NCBI GenBank assembly: GCA_964019695.1
Contig: OZ026522.1
Location: 17,296,687-17,360,686 of the forward strand
Direction of reading: 5' to 3'
DNA length: 64,000 bases
From: Loripinus fragilis
Taxonomy: Eukaryota > Mollusca > Bivalvia > Lucinida > Lucinidae
The notes below the pieces were generated by a model. It saw only the letters and a program-made list of their open reading frames with translations. It ran no database searches and was not told where the DNA came from. Made by a program: the position numbers and the translations under genes. Positions 1-10,649 of this stretch are shown piece after piece. Numbering within the stretch: the stretch's first letter is position 1; every line of letters starts with the position of its first letter.

Positions 1-664
1 TATTACTTGTTGCTGACGTCACAAAAACCATGTTGTCACAATAACAAATTTGATTGCATCGAAACAAGCGGTTATAAATGAAGTTTGTTTATTCAATAAA
101 ATATTGCTATAGCGATATTTTATTGAAAAATACATAAACTTTATTTAGTCTGCTGATTAAACTTTTTGGGTAATAAGAAAAATGGATTTTAGTAGGACTG
201 AACTCACATGCTAAAAAATAATGTTCCTTACTCCTCCATGCTAACAAAATACTACGCGTAATGCGCCTTACGTACAGCCAAGGCGTGATTGGATTCTCCA
301 ATTGTGCTGGACTTTCCCAAATGCATTGTTTGATATTACCTTGGTTTTCAATTCAACTTGAAGAAACACCCATCCTACAAGTCTTTCTAGCTGTAGTTTG
401 CTCATATATCATATATCATGATTTTAAACTCAAAATTATGATATTTTGGACCCGTATACCAGAATATCTTAAAATTCGTCACAGCAAAATTGAAATACAA
501 TACAACAGTAGCTACAATTTATGATCCAATGAATCACACCCTTTTTTCAGTCTTGACGCAGTCTGACCAGTACACAGTTAATTTAACTTAAAAAGGATAT
601 TTCTAATATCTACGTTCACCACGGGTTGTGTATATTATAGTCAGTCGATTATATAAAATAATCT
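1..664. other. AT-rich intergenic stretch, nothing recognised
   Basis: No coding-like frame, tRNA-like box or clear repeat is visible. Open frames here are short, overlap on opposite strands and have no recognisable domain, so I treat them as chance. Confidence 0.5.
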
Positions 665-922
665 GGGCCTGAAATTACAATGCCTCCTTAAAGTTAAGGA
701 AGACTTATGATTAGTATTGATTTTTCAGGATGCGAAAAATAACGTTTCAAACTGATTAAAATCAAAATAGTTTCATTTTTTCTGTAGATCACAATGATAT
801 CTTTGACCACAAGTACTGCATCGATCCAGGCAATTTATTTCGCATCTAATATAGCATGTTGAAATATTAATACTTAACTAAAGTCTTCCTTAAGTTTAAG
901 GAGGCATTGTAATTCCCGGCCC
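665..922. mobile_element. MITE-like element with about 44-bp terminal inverted repeats
   Basis: The left end (665-708, beginning GGGCCTGAAATTACAATGCC) is the reverse complement of the right end (879-922, finishing with ACAATTCCCGGCCC-type sequence on the other strand), with only a few mismatches over about 44 bp. Total length is 258 bp and no ORF lies between the arms. This is the structure of a non-autonomous DNA transposon. No convincing target-site duplication is visible, so the superfamily is unassigned. Confidence 0.7.
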
Positions 923-1149
923 TGTAAAATTATAACAAAGGCGCCAGCCTCAGCGTCACTGCGTATGCAGTAGCGTTTAAGTTTTTTTTTATGTCGCTCA
1001 AGCTTTCATAAATCGCTTCACAAATGAAAGGTTCTGTTAGACAAGGTGTAGAATGCAAGAATTATAACTCTGGATACTTTTTGTGTTATGGTCCTTAGAT
1101 TATTGAAAAAAGCTGTATCTGTAATAACCTCACTTGAAAACCATTACTG

Positions 1150-1235
1150 CGTTGTGGTCCTTGAGCAAGACACATTTATCCTAGCTTAGTACTGAAAGAT
1201 TGTTGATGGGACGTAAAGAATCAAATAATAATAGG
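1150..1235 (+). mobile_element. 3' fragment of tRNA-derived SINE (family A)
   Basis: The stretch with TTGAGCAAGACACATTTATCC, TAGTACTG, TGTTGATGGGACGTAAAGAA and an A-rich tail matches the 3' half of the fuller SINEs at 7987, 14683 and 36369 in this window. The tRNA-like 5' half is missing, as in a 5'-truncated retroposed copy. The surrounding 923-1867 holds nothing else I recognise. Confidence 0.6.
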
Positions 1236-1867
1236 AGTGGGCATGACTCTTTGAAATTGGTACTTGTAGATAAGATGATGCTGTCGTGCCTCTGTTACTG
1301 TATAATTTTCTCAGATATTTAATTTGTAGAGTTACATGTGAAAACGTGTAGAATTTAAATCCAATAATTTCATATTAAATATTTAGGAGTTTAGAACTTC
1401 GGAATCTAAAGTTGATTTGTCTGGTTTTATTCTAGACGCTCTGTAGTCTTTTTTTAAAATTTTATGTGGCTTTATGCATGAGATGATTTACAGGGCTCAA
1501 TAACTGCCACTCTGTTGTTCGTATTTTAATTACTGTGCTTTAGAAAGGAGAAAATGTTGATATTTCATATAGATAATAAATTTTTGGTCTCCAACGTAAC
1601 ACATATTTACATGAAATTTTAAAGAAATGTTAAACACATGCGACAACATGCAACATTGCAAAGCACAAAACTTGTAACTCTAAATTGCAATTTTTTAGTT
1701 AACCCCATTCAGAAATTGAAAATAGGAGAATTACCAAATAGATTTCTTCTTACCTCAGATAATTAACAGAAAGAAAAACACGTCAGATTGGATTTCTTGT
1801 CTCACCTTTTGGGGCCAACTCACTCATTTAGAAATTTATCGTATGATGGGACCCATTGAAACATTAT

Positions 1868-2790
1868 TACTGAAAGCTTTACAAGTACAAGGGGTAGTTA
1901 ACTCTTTGCAAACTGGGTAAAGGACCAGTGTCTATAAGGCCTGTTTCAAGGCCGCTATGAATTTCCGTTAAACTTTGTGTAATAAAACTAGTATGTCTTA
2001 GCTGTAATATCATGAAATGTTGGATCAATAGATGAAGTTTTCTGAGTTGTATATTCATTTGAAGTAGACAAAACGCGAACACCTCTTTCATTTTTTGACC
2101 TTGCATATCCATATTTGCTACAATAATTGCATATCATGTGAAGATTACAATACAAGCTTCAGAATAGGGATATGACCTTGAAATCAAGGGCCAAAATCAA
2201 ATACTCTTAAAAGCTGCCACACTGCTCATAATACAAACTCCTCATAGGTGTATTGATGGGGTGTGTTCATATTTAGCACACCAATTGAGTATGATGTGTA
2301 GATTAAAATGAATTTTCAGACAGCTGATATGACCTTGTGGTCAAAGGTCAATGTCACACATACTTAAAACTCTTCAAATTGCTCGAAATACATATATGAT
2401 ATCTTCTTCATTTATTTTGAACAAAGGTGTTCATATTCGCCACAATGTTTGCATATCATATGTAGATTGCAACAAACATCTCAGAATATTTTTATGACCT
2501 TGAAGTTAAGGGTCAAAGTCATATATTTCTTAAAATCTGTCTTACAGCTCATAACACAAACTCCTCATTCATGCATTGATGGAGTGCCTTTATATTTAGC
2601 ACAATGATCGCTTATGAAGTGTTGTTTAAAACCAAGGTTTCATATCGCTGATGTGACCTTATAGTCAACGCCAAGGTCGCACTTGCTTAAAACCTAAATA
2701 CAGAATATACTGTGAGCTCCTCTGTCATCTCTTGAGCGAGCGTGGTCATATTTGGCAGAATGATTGCCTATGGTGTGTTGTTTGTTTAAT
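1868..2790. repeat. Degenerate repeat array, left arm of an inverted pair
   Basis: Several degenerate copies share the phrases TATGACCTTG, AAGGTCA, ATTTAGCACA and CTCATAATACAAACTCCTC. The segment 1921-2061 is present again, inverted and nearly identical, at 4397-4545. The open frame on the minus strand at 1879-2112 and the one on the plus strand at 4379-4648 are translations of that same repeat, which is why they look alike. I do not consider them genes. Confidence 0.6.
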
Positions 2791-3339
2791 TTGATCCCTT
2801 TTATCCCAGTCAATATTTTTTCAGTCAAGTCATGTCAGGATGAACTGTCATTGAGCAGGATGTAACTTGTCTTGCCAGTCATGTCTGTTTCTTGCGACCT
2901 TGTCGGAAAGAGCTTCTTCTTTACTTTGCTCAATGACAATATGCAGTTCCACCTATGAAATTCAAACCAGTAACCTCTCTATCGACTCAAACACTCTACC
3001 ACTGGTTACTGCACTTTCATTATTGTGTTTGGGGATTTCAATGAAAATTTCAGATTACTGCTATGATTTGGAGTTTAATATCTATGTCAAATATATCTTA
3101 CACATTTTGACGTGAATTCCTTTTTCATGTTTGTTAGAGGATGTCCATATATAGGAAATGATTTCTTAAGGTGGGTATATTAAAATGAAGGTTTCAGAGA
3201 ACCAATATGGCCTTGGTATTAAAGGTCAAGAATCGATCCTACGGCTTGCAACATGATAGCGGTTCTATGAATGCAAATGACCTAAATATATTGTAAGGTT
3301 GTTTGGCTTCTAGTGCCACTCCTCTTCCTCTAACACACC
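2791..3339. other. Spacer between inverted repeat arms
   Basis: A plus-strand open frame at 2867-3115 lacks any recognisable motif. The sequence still contains scattered GGTCAA-type remnants of the neighbouring arrays but nothing definable. Confidence 0.4.
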
Positions 3340-3990
3340 TCATCAATGCACGAAAGAGGAGTTTGTATAATGAGCAGTGTGGCAGATTTTAAGAATATTT
3401 GACTTTGACCCTTGATTTCAAGGTCATATCCATATTCTGACACTTTCGTTGTAATCTTCACAGGATATGCAATTATTGTAGCTAAGATGAATATGCAAGG
3501 TCAAAAAATGAAAGAGGTGTTCACGTTTTGAGCCGTAGACAAGTTTTAAGTATTAGTGACCTTTACCTTTGATCACAAGGTCATATCAACTATCTGAAAC
3601 ATGTGTTTTAATCTACACATCAAATGCAATTGCTGTGCTAAATATGAACACATCCCATCAATACACCAAAAAGGAGTTTGTATTATGAGCAGTGTGACAG
3701 TTTTTAAGAATATTTGACCTTGACCTTGATTTCAAGGTCATATCCATATTCTGAGATCTTTGTTGTAATCTACACATGATAGGCAATCATGTGACGAATA
3801 TGTACCCACTACGTACACACTAGGTCAAAAACTGAAAGAGGTACTTGCGTTTTGAGCCATAGACAAGTTCCTAGTATGTGTGACCTTGACCTTTGACTAC
3901 AAGGTCATATCGGCAGTCTGAAACCTTAGTTTTATTCAACACACCATGACCGATCATTGTGTTAGTTAGAAGCAATTGTGTATCTAAAAT
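3340..3990. repeat. Degenerate repeat array, right arm in opposite orientation
   Basis: Here the same repeat runs in the opposite sense to the one at 1868-2790: AGGAGTTTGTATTATGAGCAG, TTCAAGGTCATATCCATA and GCAAGGTCAAAAAATGAAAG occur as reverse complements of phrases in the left arm. Two to three units of roughly 300 bp are visible. Confidence 0.6.
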
Positions 3991-4396
3991 ATCTAATGCA
4001 TGTATACCCACTCTAAAAAAAATGAAAAAATATAAAATCCCTAGGTTTGCGGGCAGATAACTCTAAAAGTAATCACCATGGAAACAATTCTTCATAATTT
4101 TATAATTACCATCTTATAAACTATATAACTTCTAAACATCAATAGAATTCGTTCAAGCATGAAAAGATGTTGTGGTTTTACGCAAAGTTGGAGAAGAAAA
4201 TACTAAAATTTTGGTATGACTTTCAAGTGAGTATATACTTATCATTTATAAATATTTTAAAATATCATAAGCATCAGTTTTTATGTCTGTTATCCCATAA
4301 ATGATTTTGAAATGGCTGATTCTAAGCTACATACGGTTATAAAAATATAGTCGTTTTTGTAGCATAACCCTGTTTGGGGTGGAATTACCCCACCCG

Positions 4397-4545
4397 CTTC
4401 AAATGAATATACAACTCAGAAAACTTCATCTATTGATCCAACATTTCATGATATTACAGCTAAGACATACTAGTTTTATTACACAAAGTTTAAAGGAAAT
4501 TCATAGTGGCCGTGGAACAGGCCTTATAGACACTGGTCCTTTGCG
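4397..4545. repeat. Inverted copy of 1921-2061
   Basis: About 145 bp reads as the near-identical reverse complement of 1921-2061 (shared ATTGATCCAACATTTCATGA, TATTACAGCTAAGACATACT). The arms are separated by about 2.3 kb, so the intervening arrays sit inside a large fold-back. Confidence 0.7.
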
Positions 4546-4554
4546 TGCCTGTAT

Positions 4555-4735
4555 GTCGTCTGCTGATTTTTTTTTCAAAATTTATTTTTTCGAAAAATTA
4601 TATCAGAAAAATACCTTCAGAGTATCAAACAGTTTTGATCCAGAGTAGGATCGACCTTCTGTCGGTCTGATCTGGATGCAATATGTTTGCAAAGGTTAGC
4701 AGTAGACGAAACTAGTAGGCAAAGAGTTAAGCATT
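4555..4735. repeat. Short interspersed repeat with internal imperfect hairpin (family H)
   Basis: A T-rich start followed by CAAACAGTTTTGATCCAGAG, GATCGACCTTCTGTCGGTC and GATCTGGATGCAATATGTTTG folds on itself, and the block closes with GGCAAAGAGTTAA. Related blocks are at about 40263-40471 (opening TTAACTCTTTGCACGCTG), 37290-37460 and, in reverse, 22188-22310. The matching outer ends suggest a small inverted-repeat element. Confidence 0.5.
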
Positions 4736-5158
4736 GACAACCGTACATGTATGAATTTTAATATTAGACTAAGGTCATGAGAAAATGGTATTTATTGCAT
4801 ACTGATAAAGACATACAAACACGCACCTTAAGCAGTTACGCACGTGCGTAATAATAATAGTACATGTAACATTCAAGGGAGGTCACATGGTGTGGTAAAA
4901 TTGAGTATCAATACCATAAGAAACTGCTCTTAAAACAAAGAATTCGCTCCCCTGGGAGCAAATTCTTTCCTTAAGAGAAGATTCCATTTTGCAAAGGGAC
5001 GCAATTGAAGAGAATCACTGCTTGATGTAGTAGTCTCCCTTCTTTAATGTTCTGGCTACGCCATCGTGTAAGTTATCCAATTGGGATTAAATAATAATCT
5101 TTGATCTGAGCCATTATCGACCTTTAAGCTTTGTTTATGCGAGCAGGAAATGCTCTGG
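4736..5158. other. Upstream flank of the TRIM-like gene
   Basis: Likely 5' flank or intron of the gene that starts at 5530. One perfect small palindrome (about 4939-4969, AAAGAATTCGCTCCC and its complement) is the only structure seen. No TATA box or first exon can be identified with confidence. Confidence 0.3.
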
Positions 5159-5265
5159 CGAGACTGCGCGGACGAACAGGCTCGTCTGAGTCTACGATGC
5201 TAGAAGATGCAATCAGTACAAAAATCTCATGAATTGTCATTATCTTCTTATCATTCTCCTACAGT

Positions 5266-5364
5266 ATGGCGTCAGTTGACACAGCTATATCGAGACTGCG
5301 CGGACGCACAGGCTCGTCTGAGTCTACGATGCTAGAAGATGCAATCAGTACAAAAATCTCATGA
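5266..5364 (+). CDS. Upstream ORF 1, duplicated N-terminus (32 codons)
   Basis: The first copy of the 132-bp unit opens a frame starting Met-Ala-Ser-Val-Asp, the same opening as the main protein except for Val in place of Asp at residue 4. It continues as a Ser/Arg-rich peptide and ends at TGA (5362-5364). It is in the same frame as the main ORF because 132 is divisible by three. It would be an upstream ORF only if the transcript begins or is spliced upstream of 5266. Translation is unproven. Confidence 0.3.
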   Translation: MASVDTAISRLRGRTGSSESTMLEDAISTKIS

Positions 5365-5397
5365 ATTGTCATTTTCTTCTTATCTTTCTCCTACAGT

Positions 5398-5496
5398 ATG
5401 GCGTCAGTTGACGAAGCTATATCGAGACTGCGCGGACGCACAGGCTCGTCTGAGTCTACGATGCTAGATGATGCAGTCAGTACAAAAATCTCATGA
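5398..5496 (+). CDS. Upstream ORF 2, duplicated N-terminus (32 codons)
   Basis: The second copy of the unit gives a near-identical 32-codon frame (Thr6 to Glu, Glu24 to Asp and Ile27 to Val) ending at TGA 5494-5496. Retention of length and stop position in both copies may reflect only a recent duplication. As with the first, its use depends on which of the three acceptors is spliced. Confidence 0.3.
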   Translation: MASVDEAISRLRGRTGSSESTMLDDAVSTKIS

Positions 5497-5529
5497 ATTG
5501 TCATTTTCTTCTAATCTTTCTCCTACAGA

Positions 5530-6543
5530 ATGGCGTCAGATGACGGAGCTCAATGTGTCCATGTTGGATCCGATGCAGTATATACCCATCCATGTGAACC
5601 CTGTGATTATAGAGGTGTGAATCGAGAAGCTATAACATTTTGTAGGAACTGTAAGGAATATATGTGTCATTTATGCACAGAGTCTCACAAAAGTCAGAAG
5701 ATATCACGGAATCATAAACTCTTAGACGTAAAAGATATGTCGGGCATGCAAACATCGACGGTTAGTGATTCGTTTATCATGTCATGTGACTGCGGTCAAA
5801 CATCTCCTATCACCCATTATTGTATTGAACATACTCATACATTTTGTACTAACTGTAAAATCCTTAAACACAGAAAATATCAAAGTATAACTATTGGTGA
5901 GAAAATTAAATCGTTCTCTGAAAATCAGTTAAAAGAAATTATTCAGCGAGTAGTCAGATTGAAGAAGGAAATGGACTCGTTTATTCGTAATAGAACTACT
6001 GACTTAAAACATGTACAGACAATGACAGCCCAATGCAAATCTGATATACATACCTTTCGAAAAGAACTAAATTCTTATTTAGATATATTAGAAGATAAGG
6101 TAGTCAAAGAATCAGAGGTTCATGAAGCAAAATTTAAACAAGAAATCAGCCGCCATATTGAAACCTGCTCATCAACCTTAAAATCTCTCACAGCAGACAA
6201 AACCCTTCTTGTCGAGGCACAGACAACATCAAAGAAAGCGAACATGTTTGCCGCTCATCATAAAGTATCGCATCGTATTGAAAGTTATGAGAGCTTATTA
6301 AACGATTTCAAACAAGAAAGTATATCGCCTGATTTAACCTTTAAAAGTAATGAAGAGCTTCGAAATTTACTAAAAACCGTTAAAGAACTCGGACAATTAA
6401 CAGGTCAAATAACACACAAATCATCTCAAAATACTAATACACTATTTACAGAACTGGCAGTAGACAGTTCACGGAAGGTCAACATTCAATTGTCAAGTGA
6501 CAGTTACTGTCCATATATAGCCGGCTCTACATTTTATACCTGA
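5530..6543 (+). CDS. B-box/coiled-coil TRIM-like protein, N-terminal part before a frameshift
   Basis: 337-codon frame with the architecture of RING-less molluscan TRIM-like proteins. Residues about 20-65 form a B-box zinc finger with CEPC (22-25), FCRNC (38, 41), MCHLC (46, 49), His53 and His62. A second, weaker zinc-binding block has Cys86, Cys88, Cys98, His101, Cys106, Cys109 and His114. Residues about 130-290 are Lys/Glu/Leu-rich and fit a coiled coil for dimerisation. There is no RING domain, so E3 ligase activity is not implied. The ATG at 5530 is chosen because it directly follows a splice-acceptor-like tract and gives the conserved Met-Ala-Ser opening. The frame stops at TGA 6541-6543, but the homologous protein clearly continues one base shifted in the next entry. 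An extra T in the run 6532-6535 explains this. Either the gene is a recent pseudogene or the assembly has a homopolymer error. Confidence 0.85.
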   Translation: MASDDGAQCVHVGSDAVYTHPCEPCDYRGVNREAITFCRNCKEYMCHLCTESHKSQKISRNHKLLDVKDMSGMQTSTVSDSFIMSCDCGQTSPITHYCIEHTHTFCTNCKILKHRKYQSITIGEKIKSFSENQLKEIIQRVVRLKKEMDSFIRNRTTDLKHVQTMTAQCKSDIHTFRKELNSYLDILEDKVVKESEVHEAKFKQEISRHIETCSSTLKSLTADKTLLVEAQTTSKKANMFAAHHKVSHRIESYESLLNDFKQESISPDLTFKSNEELRNLLKTVKELGQLTGQITHKSSQNTNTLFTELAVDSSRKVNIQLSSDSYCPYIAGSTFYT

Positions 6544-7291
6544 TGGTGGGGTAGTTCTTTGTGACTACAGTAACTGCAATCTTAAATTGCTAAGTGATAC
6601 ATTTACTGTCAAAGAACGTCTTCATCTGGACTCCAAGCCATGGGATGTATCACCAGTCAACAGCAACAGTGTTATGGTCACTTTACCATATAAGAAGAAG
6701 TTATCACTTATACAGGTGATTCCTTCACTAAAGATAGATCGATCCATCAATGTTGACAGGGAGTGTTGGGGTGTACAGGTGGTAGAGGACCTTATCTATG
6801 TAACATGTCACAGCAGACCTGGGGAGGGAGAAGTACTTGTTGTAGATATGAATGGTACTGTTACACATAGATTCGGACAACCAGACAAGAAGCCGTCTAT
6901 GTTTTCTTCGCCATTCTATATTACAGTATGTCCCTCCTCCAGGAAAATGTTTATTACTGACAGTTCCACAGACACTGTATCATGTCTGATGTCTGATGGA
7001 ACTGTTGTTTACCAGTATAAAGATAAGGAGTTAAGAGAACCAAGAGGTGTATGTGTTGATGGAGGAGGGGATGCTATTGTGTGTGGCTATTTCTCTGATA
7101 GTGTACAAGTTATCAGAGCTGATGGCACCAAGTGTTGTACTTTACTTACATCACAGGACGGTGTCTCTGATCCATGGTCAGTAGCGTACAGACAGTCGGA
7201 CAACACGCTTGTACTTGGATGTTTGGACGACGACAGCAATAATCTTTTAGTATATAAGATGAAACAAAGCAGAAAAAACGAAGACTGCTGA
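6542..7291 (+). pseudogene. C-terminal beta-propeller (NHL-like) part of the same TRIM-like gene, frameshifted
   Basis: This frame is open for 249 codons from the frameshift to TGA 7289-7291 and begins Asp-Gly-Gly-Val-Val-Leu-Cys-Asp-Tyr, the usual first propeller blade after the coiled coil in this family. Later blades show PWDVSP, CWGVQVVEDLIYVTCH, SSPFYITVCPSSRKMFITD, EPRGVCVDGGGDAIVCG and DPWSVAYRQSDNTLVLGC, spaced about 40-50 residues apart as in NHL/SMP-30-like propellers. These propellers bind protein or RNA partners. No other stop or shift is seen in this coding region, so the lesion is recent or artefactual. It has no start codon of its own that I would trust. Confidence 0.8.
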
Positions 7292-7309
7292 TAAGTATCA
7301 CATAGGCGA

Positions 7310-8390
7310 CCAGAGATGGCTCAGCAGTGCGCAGTCTCGTCTGAGCCTTCCCTGTCTACACACAAATAGTATGAAATAGTGGTTAGTTAAACAACACACG
7401 AGATGCACCACGCGCAAGTTTAAATGTAATACTATATATTTGCTTATGCGCAGTCTCGTCACAGTCATCTCTACTCATATACATGTAAGTGTGCTTGGTT
7501 TAAGCCACACACGAGATACATCAAACCCATGATTTAAATATAAAAAATATATTTGCATATGCGCAGTCTTGTCAGAGCCTTTCTTGTCCACAAACAAATA
7601 GTATTAAAGAGTGGTTGGTTAAAACCACACAGGAAACGCAATACACAATTAGTATATATTTGCATATGAGCAGTCTCGTCAAAGCCATTCCTACTCACAT
7701 ACAAGTAAAATAGTAATAAAGAGTGAGTTTTATTAAAACCACACACAAGATGTACCACACGCATGTAATAATTCAATTTTCCATTTTTGCAGTCTTGCCA
7801 GAGCAGCCATACCATATATTATAGTATGATTGAGTGTGATAAATTAAAACCACACACAAGATGCAGCGCACGCTTGTAACAATACATATTTCCATTTGTG
7901 CAGTCTTGTCCAAGCCTCATTGAGATGAAGATAACCTCATACATATTCTTCGAGAATAATTCACCTACTACATATTTCTTGTATGCCGAGCGTAATGACT
8001 CAGATAATAGAGCGTTAGACTGGGGGTCGAAGGGCTGCTAGTTGGAGTCTCACCGCCATCGGAGTCACTTTCTTGTCTTCTTGAGAAAGACATTTTATCT
8101 GCCGCTTAGCATTGGTTCGACCACGGAAGACCTGTCCCGACATGACTGAAAAATGTTGACATGAAAGTGAATATTTTAAACAAATAAACAAACATAAATT
8201 TGTATGCATTTTTAATTGAATCAACTTATATGATCAGTCTAACCAGAGCCTTCCCTGCTTACAAACACGCAGTATAGAAGAGTAGATGGTTATAAGTCCT
8301 ACTTAAAGCCTAGCATGCATGTTAAATTTCTAATCGACCCATACGTGCAGTCTCGTCAGAGCCTTCCTTTGTATGGAAAAATCAGATCTA
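7310..8390 (+). repeat. About 111-bp satellite array (8 units), interrupted by a SINE
   Basis: Each unit carries GCGCAGTCTCGTC-like sequence, GAGCCTTCC, then AAACCACACACGAGATGCA. Unit starts fall near 7329, 7448, 7561, 7668, 7787, 7898, 8233 and 8346, spaced 107-119 bp apart except where the SINE at 7987-8199 splits the array. Units are degenerate. Minus-strand frames in it are translations of the repeat, not genes. Confidence 0.8.
7987..8199 (+). mobile_element. tRNA-derived SINE (family A), full length with 8-bp target-site duplication
   Basis: The 5' half has a Pol III box A-like TGACTCAGATAATAGAGCG and a box B-like region in TTGGAGTCTC. The 3' half has GACATTTTATCTGCC, TTGGTTCGACCACGGAAGAC, CCCGACATGACTG and an AAACAAATAAACAAAC tail. 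TTGTATGC stands directly before (7979-7986) and after (8200-8207) the element, a perfect 8-bp target-site duplication. It inserted into the 111-bp satellite. Confidence 0.8.
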
Positions 8391-8404
8391 ACTAGCACAA
8401 TATA

Positions 8405-9625
8405 TCTGGATTAGTATTACCAACATGAGATACCTGCACACGAATTACCTGAATGATATAATTAATACGAGAAACCAGGATGATTATTACCAACAAGATA
8501 TACCTGGATGGTTATTACCAAAATATAAATTTGGATGGTTATAACCTACATGAGATACCTGGATTTGTTATTATACCAACATGCAATACCTGGATAGTAA
8601 TTACTAACATGAGATACCTGAATGTTAACCAACACGAGATACCTGGATGTTTATTACCAACATGAAATTCCTTGTTGGTTTTTACCAGCATGAGATACCT
8701 GGATGGTTATTACCAAAATGGATGGATGATTATTGCAACATGAGATACCTGGGTTGTTATGAACGGCAAGGAATACCTGGATGGTTATTATCAACATGAG
8801 ATACCTGGATGGCTATTACCAACATAAGATACCTGGATGGTTATTACCAACTCGAGATACCTGGATGTTTTTGACCAACATGAAATAACAGGATGGTTAT
8901 TACCAACAGGAGATACCTAGATGTTTATTACCAACTTGAGATACCTGGATGGTTATTACCAACATGAGATACCTGGATGTTTATTACCAACTTTAGATAC
9001 CTGGATGTTTTTGACCAACACGAGATACCGGGATGTTTTTGACAAACATGAAATACCCGGATAGTTATTACCAACATGAGATACCTTCAATGTTATAACA
9101 AACATGAAATATTTGATAGTTTTACCAACATGAGATGACTGGAGGGTTGTTACCATCGTTAGATATCCGGATGAGTAATGTCAACATGCGATACCTGGAT
9201 GGTGATACTTACATGAGATACCTGGATGGTAATTAGAAACACGAGCTTCCTTGATAAAACCTATAAAACTGACATGAGTTACCTCGATGATTATTACCAA
9301 CAGGAGATACCTGGATGGTTATTACCAACAGGAGATACCTGGATGGTTATAACCAACTTGAGATACCTGAATGTTTATTACCAACTTGAGATACCTGGAT
9401 GGTTATTACGAACACGAGCTATCTGAATTGTTCTTTACAAACGTGAGATAACTGGATGGTCATAACCAACATGGAATACCTTGATGGTTATTACCCTACA
9501 TGAGATATCTAAATGGTCATTTCCAAAATAAGATACCTGGATGGATGATCATTACTAAAATGAAATACCTGGACGGTTATTACCAACATAAGATGCCTTG
9601 ATGGTTATTGCTTGCATGAATTACC
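8405..9625 (+). repeat. 28-bp minisatellite array, over 40 units
   Basis: The unit is GAGATACCTGGATGGTTATT followed by ACCAACAT. Exact 28-bp spacing is seen, for example 9304 to 9332, with many point changes and a few short insertions. Short frames occur on both strands and simply translate the repeat. Spacers are not unique and repeats are contiguous, so this is not a CRISPR-type array. Confidence 0.9.
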
Positions 9626-10649
9626 AAAGCCAAGTACGAGAGTTTAAATAATGGTTGCACATTCGGCCTTGGACCAATACAGCTGACCTCGGACCTGTAA
9701 CTATGTACATGTACGCATGTGTGCATTCTCACCAGAGATTTCTGGGCTCGTATACATATTTGATTGAATACTTGAAACCACACATGAGATGCCAATACTT
9801 ATATTGCGTTTGTGGTTATCTCTTAGTCTAATTCAAGTAGGGTGGTTGTAAACATCAATTAACTGTTGAATATTCAAATTAGTTTGAAGTAGGCTAGTTG
9901 GCAATACTTGTCTCGATGAAAATGTTGCTGATTGACTACCTCGTTATGACCCTAGCTGTTGGCTGGGACGTTTAATGCACACAATTGCAACTTCACGGAA
10001 CTTACACTAAGTAACGTGCAAGACGAATTCACTCAATATTATATGAAACTGTCAGATGTTTTGATTCGATCCAAAAGAAAAAATGTGTTAATTCAGCTGA
10101 AAGACTGAACATATCAAGTTTCAAACATCCCAGTCGGGCCGCCATCGGCCCACCAGCAAAATACCACTCGAATGGCGTTTGCCCTGAGGACCGTTGGTGG
10201 CCTGATTACAGACGTTTACTTGGACTATATTGGTCTGATATAAATAGTAACGTTGTAAGTACAACATTGCAGTCTTAGATATGAAATTGTTTTATTTGTG
10301 TCTCAACGTGAACTTAATATAGCTTCGAATATTGTGATACGGTTAGGCTCATATCGGCCTGCTCAGGTAATACTTTTAACTCTGGAGCTACTATCATGAG
10401 ATAAGACATGTGTTTCTAAAGTTTTAGGAGTATCCAAGAACTCAGGATTTTGAGACTGACCTTCATCAGAAAGTCGGCCACAAAATATTATACTGAAATT
10501 GGCAGGATGGGTATATAGCTTCTCTAATTAACCCATTTGAGATGAATGGATTTTACCATGATTATAAATTGGACCAGTACATTGTCATTTTAAAGGGTAG
10601 TTGCGTGGTATTTTTCATTCATATTCAAATCTAATAGTGCATTTTGTAA
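9626..10649. other. Intergenic, one degenerate hairpin
   Basis: Around 10126-10205 there is an imperfect palindrome (GGGCCGCCATCGGCCC, CACTCGAATGGCGTTTGCC) resembling the hairpin core of the elements at 23958, 32298 and 32975. The rest shows nothing I can name. Confidence 0.4.

Larger units (their letters stand above)
5159..5530 (+). repeat. Triplicated 132-bp splice-acceptor/start-codon unit
   Basis: Three tandem copies begin with CGAGACTGCGCGGACG at 5159, 5291 and 5423, an exact period of 132 bp. Each ends in a pyrimidine-rich tract, then CTACAG, then an ATG followed by GCGTCA (ATGs at 5266, 5398 and 5530). The tract plus CTACAG looks like a 3' splice site just before the start codon, as expected if a 5'UTR intron ends immediately upstream of the coding exon. 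The third copy leads into the main coding region. Confidence 0.85.

Noticed and set aside
4379..4648. Frame similar to the one at 1879-2112, suggesting a conserved gene family
   Set aside because: Both are translations of one near-identical inverted DNA repeat, and the similarity extends beyond the frames.
8405..9625. CRISPR-like regular array
   Set aside because: Repeats are contiguous 28-bp units without unique spacers, and the genome is eukaryotic. It is a minisatellite.
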